Source: Pokkaliibacter sp. MBI-7
Lineage (GTDB): Bacteria > Pseudomonadota > Gammaproteobacteria > Pseudomonadales > Balneatricaceae
DNA length: 64,000 bases
Reading direction: 5' to 3'
Assembly (NCBI RefSeq): GCF_029846635.1
Contig: NZ_JARVTG010000002.1
Coordinates: forward strand, 124,001 to 188,000
Positions 25,281-34,168 of the stretch are shown piece by piece. Position 1 is the first letter of the stretch. Every line of letters begins with the position of its first letter. The position numbers and the translations under genes were made by a program. The notes beneath the pieces are model-generated. The model searched no databases, was not told where the DNA came from, and saw only the letters and a program-made list of their open reading frames with translations.

Positions 25281-26154
25281 CAAAAGCGATGGCGCTGCCG
25301 TTCGCACCAGCCAGGTCATGCGGCGGGTCATTTATCTGGTACTGCTGCTCTTTGTACTGTTCTACCTGTTGCCGCTGTTTGTGATGGTGGTCAACTCGCT
25401 CAAACCCCTCGATGAAATTCGCAGTGGCAATATGCTGGCGCTACCTCATATGTGGACGCTGGAGCCCTGGCTGGAAGCCTGGTCGAAGGCGCAGATCGGC
25501 GTGCAGCCCACCGGCCTCAAGCCATACTTCGTCAACTCCATCCTGATCGTGGTGCCAGCAGTCATGCTGTCCACCCTGTTCGGAGCGATCAATGGTTATG
25601 TACTGACCAAGTGGCGCTTCCCCGGCCATAAACCGATATTTGGCCTGATGTTGTTCAGCTGCTTTATTCCTTTCCAGATCGTGCTGATTCCCGCTGCCAA
25701 GATTCTCGGCTGGCTGGGGTTGGGAGGCACCACCTGGGGGCTGGTGGCGGTGCATGTGGTCTATGGTCTGGGCTTTACCACCCTGTTCTTCCGCAATTAC
25801 TACGAAGCCTTCCCGACCGAGCTGGTGCGTTCTGCACAGCTTGACGGAGCAGGGTTCTGGCAAATCTTCTACCGCATCTTACTGCCCAGCTCTGGCCCAA
25901 TCATTGTGGTGACGGTGATCTGGCAGTTCACCAATATCTGGAACGATTTCCTCTTCGGTGCCTCGTTCAGTGACTACGACTCCCAGCCTATGACCGTCGC
26001 CCTCAACAATCTGGTGAACAGTTCCACCGGAGTGAAGGCCTATAACGTACATTTTGCCGGTGCCTTGCTGGCCGCCCTGCCCACACTCATCGTCTACGTG
26101 GTGTCAGGGCGTTATTTTGTCAGAGGTCTGATGGCGGGGTCAGTCAAGGGCTGA
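25267..26154 (+). CDS. Sugar ABC transporter permease, MalG type
   Basis: A 295-residue permease. Features are LPLFVMVVNSLKPLDEIRSG (first periplasmic loop typical of MalG-type permeases), TKWRFPGHKPIFGLMLFSCF, and the EAA loop ELVRSAQLDGAGFWQIFYRI followed by LPSSGPIIV. The ATG at 25267 lies within the end of the preceding gene and follows GGGAGCGTCAAC. A malK/ugpC-type ATPase normally follows in such operons but the next 359 bp are empty and the next gene is a dehydrogenase. Confidence 0.88.
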   Translation: MSVTSKSDGAAVRTSQVMRRVIYLVLLLFVLFYLLPLFVMVVNSLKPLDEIRSGNMLALPHMWTLEPWLEAWSKAQIGVQPTGLKPYFVNSILIVVPAVMLSTLFGAINGYVLTKWRFPGHKPIFGLMLFSCFIPFQIVLIPAAKILGWLGLGGTTWGLVAVHVVYGLGFTTLFFRNYYEAFPTELVRSAQLDGAGFWQIFYRILLPSSGPIIVVTVIWQFTNIWNDFLFGASFSDYDSQPMTVALNNLVNSSTGVKAYNVHFAGALLAALPTLIVYVVSGRYFVRGLMAGSVKG

Positions 26155-26513
26155 CGGGCTGAGAGTCATCACGTTTTTCCACCTGACGCTGGGCCAGTAA
26201 CGCTGTTACTGGCCCATTGCTGTCAGAAGGTGTTCGCGAGCACAGGGCAGACAGGGGCTGACGAAGGACTGTTACTCGTCAATGAGCTGGTAAGTCTGAC
26301 AGGGGGCCGCGAAGGTCTTTCCAGCGCCGAGTGATGGGTGCACGGCTGATCATCAGCAAAATGTCATCGCCTGCTGGCATATACCGCTGAGCTGACCATA
26401 ATCATTGATACTGCGTGCTTTTTGATGCTGCCCGACAGCCAACATCCTCTTTTTGCAGATCAGCAGTGTACGGGTGATCTGCATTTCCAGTGATCTGACA
26501 GGAGCTCCGCTTA
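26155..26513. other. Intergenic region after the sugar transporter
   Basis: 359 bp without a gene. It contains the strong hairpin at 26190-26216. I found no LacI-type AAACGTTT site here, so the downstream dehydrogenases may not share the operators upstream. AGGAG before 26514 serves the dehydrogenase. Confidence 0.4.
26190..26216 (+). terminator. Hairpin after the permease genes
   Basis: A perfect 12 bp stem, TGGGCCAGTAAC and GTTACTGGCCCA, with a 3-base loop, 36 bases after the permease stop. It lacks a clear T-run but should end or stabilise the transporter transcript. Confidence 0.6.
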
Positions 26514-27494
26514 ATGCGTTTCGGAATTCTAGGTAATGCCAAGATTGCTCGTACTCAGGTGGCGCCAGCCATTATTGAGGCTGGCCATCAGATTCATGCC
26601 ATTGCTTCGCGTTCGCAGGAGCAGGCGCAGGCATTCGCCGATATGTTCGGTGTAGCCCGGTGCTATGACAGTTACGAAGCCCTGTTGGCTGATGAGCAGA
26701 TTGAGGCTGTCTATATTCCCTTACCCAACCACCTGCATGTGCCCTGGGCACTGAAAGCCATTCAGGCGGGTAAGCATGTGTTGTGCGAAAAACCTATTGC
26801 CCTCGATCTGGCGGATCTGCATCCGCTGCTGGATGCCGTCAAACACAGTGACCGCGTGGTGATGGAGGCGTTCATGGTCTGTCATCACCAGCAGTGGCAG
26901 GCCATTCATGACACCATTCTGCCCGCCATTGGCGACGTGCACGCGATCCATGCCATGTTCAGCTATGCCAATGATGATCCTGCCAACGTGCGTAATGTGG
27001 CCGAGTGGGGCGGCGGCGGTCTGCTGGATATCGGCTGCTATACCGTTCTGGCGGGTCTCTGGAGCTATGGCTGTGAGCCGCTGTCAGTGCAGAGCGTGAT
27101 GGATATTGATCCACGTTTCGGTACTGACCGCCTCACCAGTGCACTGCTCGACTTTGGTCAGGGGCGTGTACTGAACATGACGGTGTCTACTCAGCTGGCC
27201 AAGTACCAGCGCATTGTTCTGATGGGGCGCAAAGGCTGGGCTGAGCTGGATGTGCCTTTCAATCCGGCGGTAGCAGGCACTCGTATTCGCATGGAAACGG
27301 GCGGTGAGCTGGGAACGGGTCTGGAAGTTCTGCTCCCTGCGCAGAACCAGTACGCGGCGATGGTCTCCGCCTTTGTCGAGCATACCGAATCCGGCAAGGG
27401 CTGGAACAATCTGCAGCAGTCCCATGCCCTGATTCAGGTGCTGGACAAGATTCGTATGAAGGCTCATGCACCGGTGCAGGGGGTTGTACTGTGA
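26514..27494 (+). CDS. Gfo/Idh/MocA-family oxidoreductase, first
   Basis: A 326-residue NAD(P)-dependent dehydrogenase. The Rossmann start RFGILGNAKIARTQVAPAI has a variant glycine motif (G-x-x-G-x-A-x-I-A), followed by VYIPLPNHLHVPWALKAIQAGKHVLCEKPIALD in which the EKP lysine is usually catalytic or substrate-binding. The C-terminal part holds the family's GGGGLLDIGCY. Members oxidise or reduce sugars, polyols and inositols. AGGAG lies nine bases before the ATG. It is followed after 14 bp by a second family member, so the pair is an operon, probably serving the same sugar as the transporter upstream. Confidence 0.88.
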   Translation: MRFGILGNAKIARTQVAPAIIEAGHQIHAIASRSQEQAQAFADMFGVARCYDSYEALLADEQIEAVYIPLPNHLHVPWALKAIQAGKHVLCEKPIALDLADLHPLLDAVKHSDRVVMEAFMVCHHQQWQAIHDTILPAIGDVHAIHAMFSYANDDPANVRNVAEWGGGGLLDIGCYTVLAGLWSYGCEPLSVQSVMDIDPRFGTDRLTSALLDFGQGRVLNMTVSTQLAKYQRIVLMGRKGWAELDVPFNPAVAGTRIRMETGGELGTGLEVLLPAQNQYAAMVSAFVEHTESGKGWNNLQQSHALIQVLDKIRMKAHAPVQGVVL

Positions 27495-27508
27495 CAGGAG
27501 GAAAAGCG

Positions 27509-28528
27509 ATGAACAGCTCGATGAAGTGGGCAGTCGTTGGCGCCAGTACGATTGCCGCAGAGTGGATGATCCCTGCCATTCGCAGCCAGGGTGATGAGGT
27601 GGTGGCGCTCTTGTCGTCCAGCGAGAGCCGGGGGCTGGACTATGCTGGTCAGCATCTGATTGCTAACGCTTATACTGATCTTGCCACCCTGCTGGCAGAG
27701 CAGAAGCCGGATGCGGTCTATATCTCCACCACTAATGAGCTGCACCGTGATCAGTGTATTCAGGCGGCACAGGCGGGGGTGCATGTTCTGTGTGAAAAGC
27801 CACTGGCGCTTAATCTCGACGATGCGGTTGCCATGGTGCGTGCCTGTGAAGACGCCGGTGTGGTCATGGCGACCAATCACCATTTACGCCATGCCATTAC
27901 CCATCAGGCGCTGCGCGAGCAAATAGCCAGCGGGGCGGTTGGCACGCCGTCGGCGGCAAGAGTGTTTCATGCCGTGAGCCTGCCGGAGCATTTGCGCGGC
28001 TGGCGGATAAACAAAGCCGATGCGGGAGGCGGCGTAGTACTGGATATCACTGTTCATAACGCCGATACCCTGGCATTTATTCTGGGCGAGTATCCCCTGT
28101 CGGTCATGGCCATGACCCAGAACACAGGGATGGGCGAAGGTATTGAGGACGGCGCCATGAGTGTCTGGCGTTTTCCTTCCGGGTTGCTGGCCTATACCCA
28201 TGAGAGTTTTGCCACGCCTTTTGCCGATACCGGACTGGAAATTCATGGCGATCAGGGCAGTCTGGTGGCCAAGGGTGTGATGACGCAGCAGCCGACCGGT
28301 GATGTCTGGTTGCGCAATGGGGAAGGGCGGATGCGGTTGCCACTGGACCATCACAATCTTTATGAAGAGGGAGTCAGTCAGTTCCGTCAGGCTATCTGCT
28401 CTGGCAGCCATCCGGCGGCGGATGGCTGGGCAGGCGTTCGTTCACTGGCGGTGGCACTGGCCGTGCTGGCCTCTGCTCGCAGTGGCAAGGAAGAGGTCGT
28501 CGATTACGGTGCAGCGGCCCCGGGCTGA
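27509..28528 (+). CDS. Gfo/Idh/MocA-family oxidoreductase, second
   Basis: A 339-residue dehydrogenase with WAVVGASTIAAEWMIPAI at the nucleotide-binding site, DAVYISTTNELHRDQCIQA, HVLCEKPLALNLDDAV and ADAGGGVVLDITVHNADTLA. It is only distantly similar to the preceding protein, so the two likely catalyse different steps. The ATG at 27509 follows AGGAGG seven bases upstream; a GTG at 27491 overlapping the previous stop is less likely. Its last 25 bases overlap, tail to tail, the end of the pilin-like gene on the opposite strand. Confidence 0.87.
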   Translation: MNSSMKWAVVGASTIAAEWMIPAIRSQGDEVVALLSSSESRGLDYAGQHLIANAYTDLATLLAEQKPDAVYISTTNELHRDQCIQAAQAGVHVLCEKPLALNLDDAVAMVRACEDAGVVMATNHHLRHAITHQALREQIASGAVGTPSAARVFHAVSLPEHLRGWRINKADAGGGVVLDITVHNADTLAFILGEYPLSVMAMTQNTGMGEGIEDGAMSVWRFPSGLLAYTHESFATPFADTGLEIHGDQGSLVAKGVMTQQPTGDVWLRNGEGRMRLPLDHHNLYEEGVSQFRQAICSGSHPAADGWAGVRSLAVALAVLASARSGKEEVVDYGAAAPG

Positions 28529-28941
28529 GCTGTCGGACGATAAGCCTGACAGCTGGCGGGCAGCCAGTACCAGGGCAACCTGACACCTGAGCAACGCCAT
28601 TGAATGCTGCCCCCTTCGGTCAGGCTGGGGTTGAAGATCAGTCCGCCACCTGCAAAACGCTCGTCTTTCATGTTGACGCGCAGAATGCCATCCCGTTCCC
28701 TGATCTGGACACTGTCGATCATATCCGGCAGTGGTTTGCTGTAGCCTGCCTGTTTCAGATCCGCCGGGATGCGTTTGTTGAGCAGGTAATAGGCACCGAT
28801 GTCGTCACCGATGGCGCGTGCTACCTGCTCGGCGGTGGCCAGCTCGCTTCTGGCCTGTTGTGCCTGATAGGCAGCAACGCTGCCCTGCACCGGTGTGACC
28901 AGCAGATAGCTGGCATAGAGAACGGAAAACAAATCAAGCAT
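28504..28941 (-). CDS. Pilin-like protein without a normal prepilin leader
   Basis: A 145-residue protein. Near its start AAYQAQQARSELATAEQVA resembles the helix of type IV pilins, and its end has IQWRCSG and WYWLPASCQ, the paired-cysteine ending of PilA-type pilins. However, the N-terminus MLDLFSVLYASYLLVTPVQG lacks the Gly-Phe-x-x-x-Glu prepilin peptidase site, and the in-frame upstream sequence offers none. It could be a divergent minor pilin, a decayed gene or a periplasmic protein of pilin origin. No other pilus gene is nearby. It is a lone gene between carbohydrate genes. Confidence 0.6.
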   Translation of the reverse strand: MLDLFSVLYASYLLVTPVQGSVAAYQAQQARSELATAEQVARAIGDDIGAYYLLNKRIPADLKQAGYSKPLPDMIDSVQIRERDGILRVNMKDERFAGGGLIFNPSLTEGGSIQWRCSGVRLPWYWLPASCQAYRPTAQPGAAAP

Positions 28942-29328
28942 GGGGAAGCATCCTGCCTGCTCGCGAAGACGGCGTGTGGGTTGTCACGGTATGGGTGGTC
29001 ATGGATTAGCCTGTGCAGGTATGGCCCGGAACAATATTGACTAGAACAACATTGCCTGAGGCAAAAGACTGAACGCTAATCCACAGTCCATAAAAGGGCT
29101 GTTATGGTACCTCCCACCCTTTCACGTGCATAGCCACTGGCTCCTTTCATCTGTATCAAAGCTTGTGCAAGGCAGGGAAAGCCCGCTATTTGTATAGGGG
29201 CCTGAGCACAACCTCATGTGCGCCTGCCATTTCGAGCAGGAGTGTCGACGGTGACAGGGCGTGTTCCTGTTCTGAAAGAGCAGGTCCAGACAGCTAACTG
29301 ACAGCGACCCATCAACCAGGAGTAGCGG
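28942..29328. other. Intergenic region upstream of glycerate kinase
   Basis: 387 bp between the divergent pilin-like and glycerate kinase genes. No credible frame, no operator-like palindrome and no LacI site seen; the only clear signal is CAGGAG before the kinase start. Confidence 0.35.
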
Positions 29329-30465
29329 ATGCACATTGTTATCGCCCCCGATTCATTCAAGGAATGCCTGACTGCCATGGAGGTAGCCGAAGCACTGGCC
29401 GACGGACTGCAAATGGCACTGCCGGATGCGCACTGTGAACTGGTCCCCATGGCTGACGGTGGCGAGGGAACCACCGCTACCCTGTTACAGGCGCTGGGGG
29501 GCGAGCGTGTTGATGTGGAGGTGCATGGGCCATTGGGTGGGAAAACCTGGGCCTATTTTGGCCTGATTGATCAGGGTAAGACCGCCGTTATGGAAATGGC
29601 TGAAGCCAGCGGATTGCATCTGGTGCCGCCCGATCAGCGCAATCCGTTGCTGACCAGCAGTTTTGGGACGGGGGAGTTGATTGAAGCGGCCCTGACGCGC
29701 GGGGCACAGCGTATTGTGCTGGGTATTGGCGGCAGCGCGACCAATGACGGTGGTGCAGGGATGCTGATGGCACTGGGAGCGACCCTGCTTGATCAGACCG
29801 GTGCACCGATTGCGCTGGGCGGCGCGGCACTGGCTACACTGGCCAGCCTTGATCTGTCGACGCTTGATGCGCGTCTGGCACAGATACAGATTGATATCGC
29901 CTGTGATGTGACTAACCCACTGTGTGGGGAGCGTGGGGCATCTGCTGTCTTTGGCCCACAGAAAGGAGCCAGCCCGGAGCAGGTGGTACAACTGGATCAG
30001 GCATTGCTGCACTTTGGCGCCATGCTGGCAGGTCAGAGTGGTCGTGATGCGCTTAATCACCCCGGTACAGGGGCGGCAGGGGGTCTGGGAGCTGGGCTGT
30101 TTGCCGGTCTGGGAGCGGAGTTACGACCGGGTATTGAGCTGGTCATTGATACGGTACAGCTGGAAGACAAGATTGCGGCAGCTGATCTGGTGCTGACAGG
30201 CGAAGGGCGCATTGATCATCAGACTATATACGGCAAGACTCCGTTTGGTGTGGCTCAGGTAGCACAGCGTCTGGGCAAGCCGGTGATTGCGGTGGCCGGT
30301 AGTGTAGGCGAAGGCTACGAGGTAGTGCATCAGCACGGTATCAACGCGGTATTCAGTATTAGCCCCGGGCCGCAGAGCCTGCTGCAGGCACTTGCCAACG
30401 GTAAGGAGCAACTGACCAGAACCGCACGTAATATCGGTGAAATGCTCAAGCTCCCTGCCAGATAG
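29329..30465 (+). CDS. Glycerate kinase, GlxK/GarK family
   Basis: A 378-residue kinase with the family signatures HIVIAPDSFKECLTAMEVAE at the start, PMADGGEGTT, GIGGSATNDGGAGM, ACDVTNPLCGERGAS and LVLTGEGRIDHQT. These enzymes phosphorylate D-glycerate with ATP, mostly to 2-phosphoglycerate, feeding glycolysis. CAGGAG precedes the ATG. It is a single gene here; proximity to the sugar transporter and dehydrogenases suggests it may close a route that yields glycerate, but no tartronate semialdehyde reductase or hydroxypyruvate enzyme is adjacent. Confidence 0.92.
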   Translation: MHIVIAPDSFKECLTAMEVAEALADGLQMALPDAHCELVPMADGGEGTTATLLQALGGERVDVEVHGPLGGKTWAYFGLIDQGKTAVMEMAEASGLHLVPPDQRNPLLTSSFGTGELIEAALTRGAQRIVLGIGGSATNDGGAGMLMALGATLLDQTGAPIALGGAALATLASLDLSTLDARLAQIQIDIACDVTNPLCGERGASAVFGPQKGASPEQVVQLDQALLHFGAMLAGQSGRDALNHPGTGAAGGLGAGLFAGLGAELRPGIELVIDTVQLEDKIAAADLVLTGEGRIDHQTIYGKTPFGVAQVAQRLGKPVIAVAGSVGEGYEVVHQHGINAVFSISPGPQSLLQALANGKEQLTRTARNIGEMLKLPAR

Positions 30466-30484
30466 AGCAGAGCTTCTGGCTAGG

Positions 30485-30946
30485 TTACTTGTGCAGGATA
30501 TAACGGGTTCTGACCTTGTTGCTGCCAACTACCGCGGTCAGTGTGCTGGCAAGCGTATCCATCCCGGTAAAGCCGCGCAGGCGCTGCACCTGTCCGAAGC
30601 GATGATGGACCAGAATGGAGTCGATATTTCTGAACTTACGTTGCAGGGTCAGACGGTCAATATCCGTCAGCAGGGTAGTGCGCAGGTTGTCGCCCTGGCT
30701 GACCTGCAGCTCTGTATCGGTAAGGGTGAGGTGGATATGCCCGGCTTCGTCGCGCCAGTAGGCCAGATGCTGATACTTGTGCCAGGCCAGCCAGAACATC
30801 ATCGGTGCAAAGATATACATTTGATACTGGTTGTTCTTGTACCCCAGATACAGCGCACCGATTCCCAGGAGCACCAGCACGACGGCAAAGATCTGAATAT
30901 TGCGCTGCTGGCTGCGAATAAAGGCGGGGCTGATGCTGAAAGTCAT
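30485..30946 (-). CDS. Two-helix membrane protein, unknown
   Basis: A 153-residue protein with two adjacent membrane helices near the N-terminus (IFAVVLVLLGIGALYLGY and MYIFAPMMFWLAWHKY) and a cytoplasmic C-terminal domain of about 90 residues with alternating strands (HIHLTLTDTELQVSQG, LTDIDRLTLQRK). This arrangement resembles YcxB- or PH-like membrane proteins, but I cannot name a family with confidence. It is convergent with the glycerate kinase gene, 19 bp apart. Confidence 0.68.
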   Translation of the reverse strand: MTFSISPAFIRSQQRNIQIFAVVLVLLGIGALYLGYKNNQYQMYIFAPMMFWLAWHKYQHLAYWRDEAGHIHLTLTDTELQVSQGDNLRTTLLTDIDRLTLQRKFRNIDSILVHHRFGQVQRLRGFTGMDTLASTLTAVVGSNKVRTRYILHK

Positions 30947-31050
30947 AGGGCGTGGCTCGGCAGTTAAGGCGAGGCCACACTATACCTTATCCCGCTGGGT
31001 ATACCTCAACTCCCCTCGCGCGTGATGGCGGCGAGTCGCAGCGGTATATC

Positions 31051-32082
31051 TCAGAGGCCCTGACCAAACAAGGCTTTCAGGTCGATGGTAGAGTCTTTCC
31101 CCAGCTGCTGGCGGTGGCTGTCCATCCATAATGCCGCCTGCACGCGGCCCATATCACGCAACATCTCAAAGAAGGGTAGATAGGCCACCAGTTTGGACTC
31201 GGTCGGCAGGGCAAACATGCGTTCGTCAGGGTCGATCATATGGAAGCGGATACGGGCCAGATTGCGCTCCAGCCGGCCATAGGGTAGCCAGGATAATCCG
31301 GCAAAGTCGCGGGCCTGCACGATCATGCGCATTTCTCGCAGAAAGGCACTGTTAAAGGCAATGTCCATGGCGCGATTCTTTATTTCCTGTGCAGAGCGCG
31401 GCAGTTCTCCAAGGCGCATGGGAGACAGCAGAATGAGCAGGATGTCATCGCTCTTGCACTCATAGAACAGCGGAAAAATGGCCGGATTGGCTGAATAGCC
31501 GCCATCCCAGTAGGGTTCTCCTTCAATCTCGATTGAGTGATGCAGCGTCGGCAGGCACGCAGAGGCAAGCAGGGCATCAGCCGTTAGCTCGTGGCGATGA
31601 AACAGCCGCAGGTGCCCGGTATTGGCATTGGTGGCAGCGATAAACAGCCTGAACGGACTGCACTGGCTCAATCGGGCGAAGTCGAACTGGCTCTCAACAA
31701 TCTTGCGCAGCGGATTGTGGTCCATGGGGTTGAGCTGGTAGGGCGAGAAGTAGTGGGTCAGGCCCATGACGAAGTTGAGGGCGGGTGATACGGTCAGCTG
31801 ATCATTGTCATTCTGGCTGGCCAGCTGGAAAGGCGCACTGCTGGCGACCGCCTGCCAGAAATCCTGCAGCGCCTGTCGGGCACCTTCGCGGCCCTGTTCC
31901 ATCCAGCCATGGGCCATGGCAACGGCATTCATGGCACCTGCGCTGGTGCCGCTGATACCTTCAAACTCGCAGTAGCCATCTTCCAGCAGATAATCCAGCA
32001 CGCCCCAGGTAAACGCGCCGTGGGCACCTCCTCCCTGCAAGGCCAGATTCAACTGCGGATTCCGTTGGAAGAGTCGTGCCAT
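31051..32082 (-). CDS. Patatin-like phospholipase
   Basis: A 343-residue lipid acyl hydrolase. It shows the glycine-rich oxyanion loop LALQGGGAHGAFTWG (residues 13-27), the nucleophile elbow GTSAG with Ser47, and the catalytic aspartate in DGGYSANP (about residue 193). Such enzymes hydrolyse phospholipids or other acyl lipids with a Ser-Asp dyad. The start ATG 32082 follows AAGGAGACAGTG; an upstream ATG at 32148 would add 22 residues unlike the family. No signal peptide, so cytoplasmic or injected by a secretion system. No type VI genes are near. Confidence 0.88.
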   Translation of the reverse strand: MARLFQRNPQLNLALQGGGAHGAFTWGVLDYLLEDGYCEFEGISGTSAGAMNAVAMAHGWMEQGREGARQALQDFWQAVASSAPFQLASQNDNDQLTVSPALNFVMGLTHYFSPYQLNPMDHNPLRKIVESQFDFARLSQCSPFRLFIAATNANTGHLRLFHRHELTADALLASACLPTLHHSIEIEGEPYWDGGYSANPAIFPLFYECKSDDILLILLSPMRLGELPRSAQEIKNRAMDIAFNSAFLREMRMIVQARDFAGLSWLPYGRLERNLARIRFHMIDPDERMFALPTESKLVAYLPFFEMLRDMGRVQAALWMDSHRQQLGKDSTIDLKALFGQGL

Positions 32083-32243
32083 CACTGTCTCCTTTGCTTT
32101 CTCGCTCGCCTGATCATCGCCGTCTGCAATGATTGTGCGGTGCGACATGGGAAAAGTTAATGGCTGATGCGTTACAAATTAGTTGAATCAGTGAACACGT
32201 CAGCGGAGCAGCCCTTTCAGCTGCTCCGCTTTGGCTGAGGTGC

Positions 32244-33737
32244 TCAGTCTGCTGCCAGAGAGCGTGACTTCTTGCTGCTGACTGTCTCGCTGTCAGGGTG
32301 ATGAGAGGGGGTGTTCACCCTGGAAAGCATGTGCTCTTCCATGTTTTCCAGCTCGACCCCTTTGGTCTCGGGCAGGTAGCGGCTGACAAAGAAGAAGGCG
32401 ACAAACATGCAGGCGACAAAAATCCACATCGGGAAAGCGCCATTGAAATGTTCTTGCAGCCAAGCGTTATCAAGCAGTATGGGAAATAGCTGACCGATGA
32501 GGAAGTTGCTGATCCACATGGCGGTGACGGCCATCGACATACCGTACGAACGCATGTGATTGGGAAATACTTCAGAAATAACGATCCATGCGCCCAGAGC
32601 CCAGGAAATGGCAAAGAAGATCATGAACAGTAACATCCCTGACAGGGTCAGGTAGCCTGCGGTAATGGCTGCCTCGCCACTCAGTCCTTTGGCAGCATAG
32701 ATGTAATAGGATGTGATCGACAGACCCACCGCCGCGCCGACAGCACCAATCTTCAACAACGGCACCCGGCCAACACGATCCATCAGGAAGGCGCCGATAC
32801 CCGTGCCAATCAGCTGGACAACGCCTATCCAGATCGTCATGAACATCGCTGACTCGTTATCCCCAGTGACACGCTCAAGTACCATCGGGGCGAAGTACAT
32901 CATGATGTTGACGCCACTCAGCTGTTGCAGAACCGCTACACCGGCGGCGATCCCCGTAATGATCCAGAATCGACGACTGCGTAGCAGGTGATCTTCTGTG
33001 GCACGCTGCCGACTGAGGCGTTCGGCTGACAGTGAGGCACGAATATCCTGTATGCAGCGGTCGGCATAGGCATGGCCGCCAATCTTGCACAGTGTCGCTC
33101 TGGCTTCCGCGTCACGGTTTTTCATTACCAGCCAGCGTGGAGACTCGGGAATCAGCAGGGATACCAGGCAGAACAGCAGACAGGGGATGACTTCCGAGCC
33201 AATCATAACGCGCCAGCCCATATCGACCAGCCATGCCTGACTGGTACCTTTCGCGATCAGGAAGTTGATGATGAAAATCACGACCTGGCCGAAGACGATG
33301 GCAAAATTCTGCATGCCGATGGTGCGCCCCCTCAAGGCGGAGGGTGAAACTTCGGACATGTACATCGGCGACACTGCCGATGCGACACCGACAGCAACGC
33401 CACCGATCATTCGATAGATAACGAACCACAGGAAGCTGTCGACGACAGCCGCACCCAGCGCTGAGACGGTAAACAGCAGCGCGGCAATCATGAGCGTGAG
33501 CTTGCGGCCGAAGCGGGAGGCCATCTGGCCTGATATCAGCGCACCGAGAATGCAACCGATGGCGACGTTGGATACTGCCCAGCCTGTCCCGGCAGGGCTC
33601 AGATCAAAATATTCGGTGATCGGGTTGATGGCGCCGGAGATGACGGCGGTGTCATAGCCGAAAAGCAGGCCGCCAATAGCTGCCACTCCGCAGATGGAGA
33701 GCAAAAAGCGAAGATTGAATGAATTGCACTCAGACAT
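32244..33737 (-). CDS. MFS sugar porter (XylE/GalP type)
   Basis: A 497-residue 12-helix symporter. Signature blocks are GGLLFGYDTAVISGAI (helix 1), MASRFGRKLTLMIAALLF (motif A), PESPRWLVMKNRD after helix 6, and RYLPETKGVELENMEEHM after helix 12, all typical of the sugar porter family. It would import a hexose, pentose or polyol with protons. The ATG at 33737 follows AGGGGCAACC; longer starts add non-family residues. It stands alone; no enzyme gene is adjacent in the same direction. Confidence 0.9.
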   Translation of the reverse strand: MSECNSFNLRFLLSICGVAAIGGLLFGYDTAVISGAINPITEYFDLSPAGTGWAVSNVAIGCILGALISGQMASRFGRKLTLMIAALLFTVSALGAAVVDSFLWFVIYRMIGGVAVGVASAVSPMYMSEVSPSALRGRTIGMQNFAIVFGQVVIFIINFLIAKGTSQAWLVDMGWRVMIGSEVIPCLLFCLVSLLIPESPRWLVMKNRDAEARATLCKIGGHAYADRCIQDIRASLSAERLSRQRATEDHLLRSRRFWIITGIAAGVAVLQQLSGVNIMMYFAPMVLERVTGDNESAMFMTIWIGVVQLIGTGIGAFLMDRVGRVPLLKIGAVGAAVGLSITSYYIYAAKGLSGEAAITAGYLTLSGMLLFMIFFAISWALGAWIVISEVFPNHMRSYGMSMAVTAMWISNFLIGQLFPILLDNAWLQEHFNGAFPMWIFVACMFVAFFFVSRYLPETKGVELENMEEHMLSRVNTPSHHPDSETVSSKKSRSLAAD

Positions 33738-34168
33738 GGTTGCCCCTGTGACTTTAAAAGTGGAAGTGATGTTTGTTGTTCGTTGTTTTTTCCACATGTG
33801 GCATATGGCATCTGAATATTGTCTTTATTATGTCGATGTGCATTTAAGCAGGGTGTTCTACAGATGCGACGCAATTGAGATCGATAAAAAGTTAATTCCC
33901 TCTATAGGGCTCCTTTGGTGGGTGTGGACGGGGGTAGTGTCACTCTTTCAGCTCAGGCTACAAGCACCGATCTACCATTAAGTATTTGAAATTAATGCAG
34001 TTAAAGCCTGTTCAATGGCCTGCTCAACGGTCAGCAAGGACTGGCCATGAGAGGCTCTCAGCATTGAAGAGGTTGCGTCGCTGCTAACGGAAAATAAGGA
34101 TTCTTGTGGGGAAGTAAAGTGTCAGGCTATTCACTAATACGTTAGTTATATGTCTGATAGGGATATTT
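33738..34168. other. Intergenic region upstream of the sugar porter
   Basis: 431 bp, A/T-rich, holding the porter promoter and the end of the GNAT gene transcript from the other side. A 10 bp palindrome CCACATGTGG lies at 33793-33802. No coding sequence supported. Confidence 0.35.
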
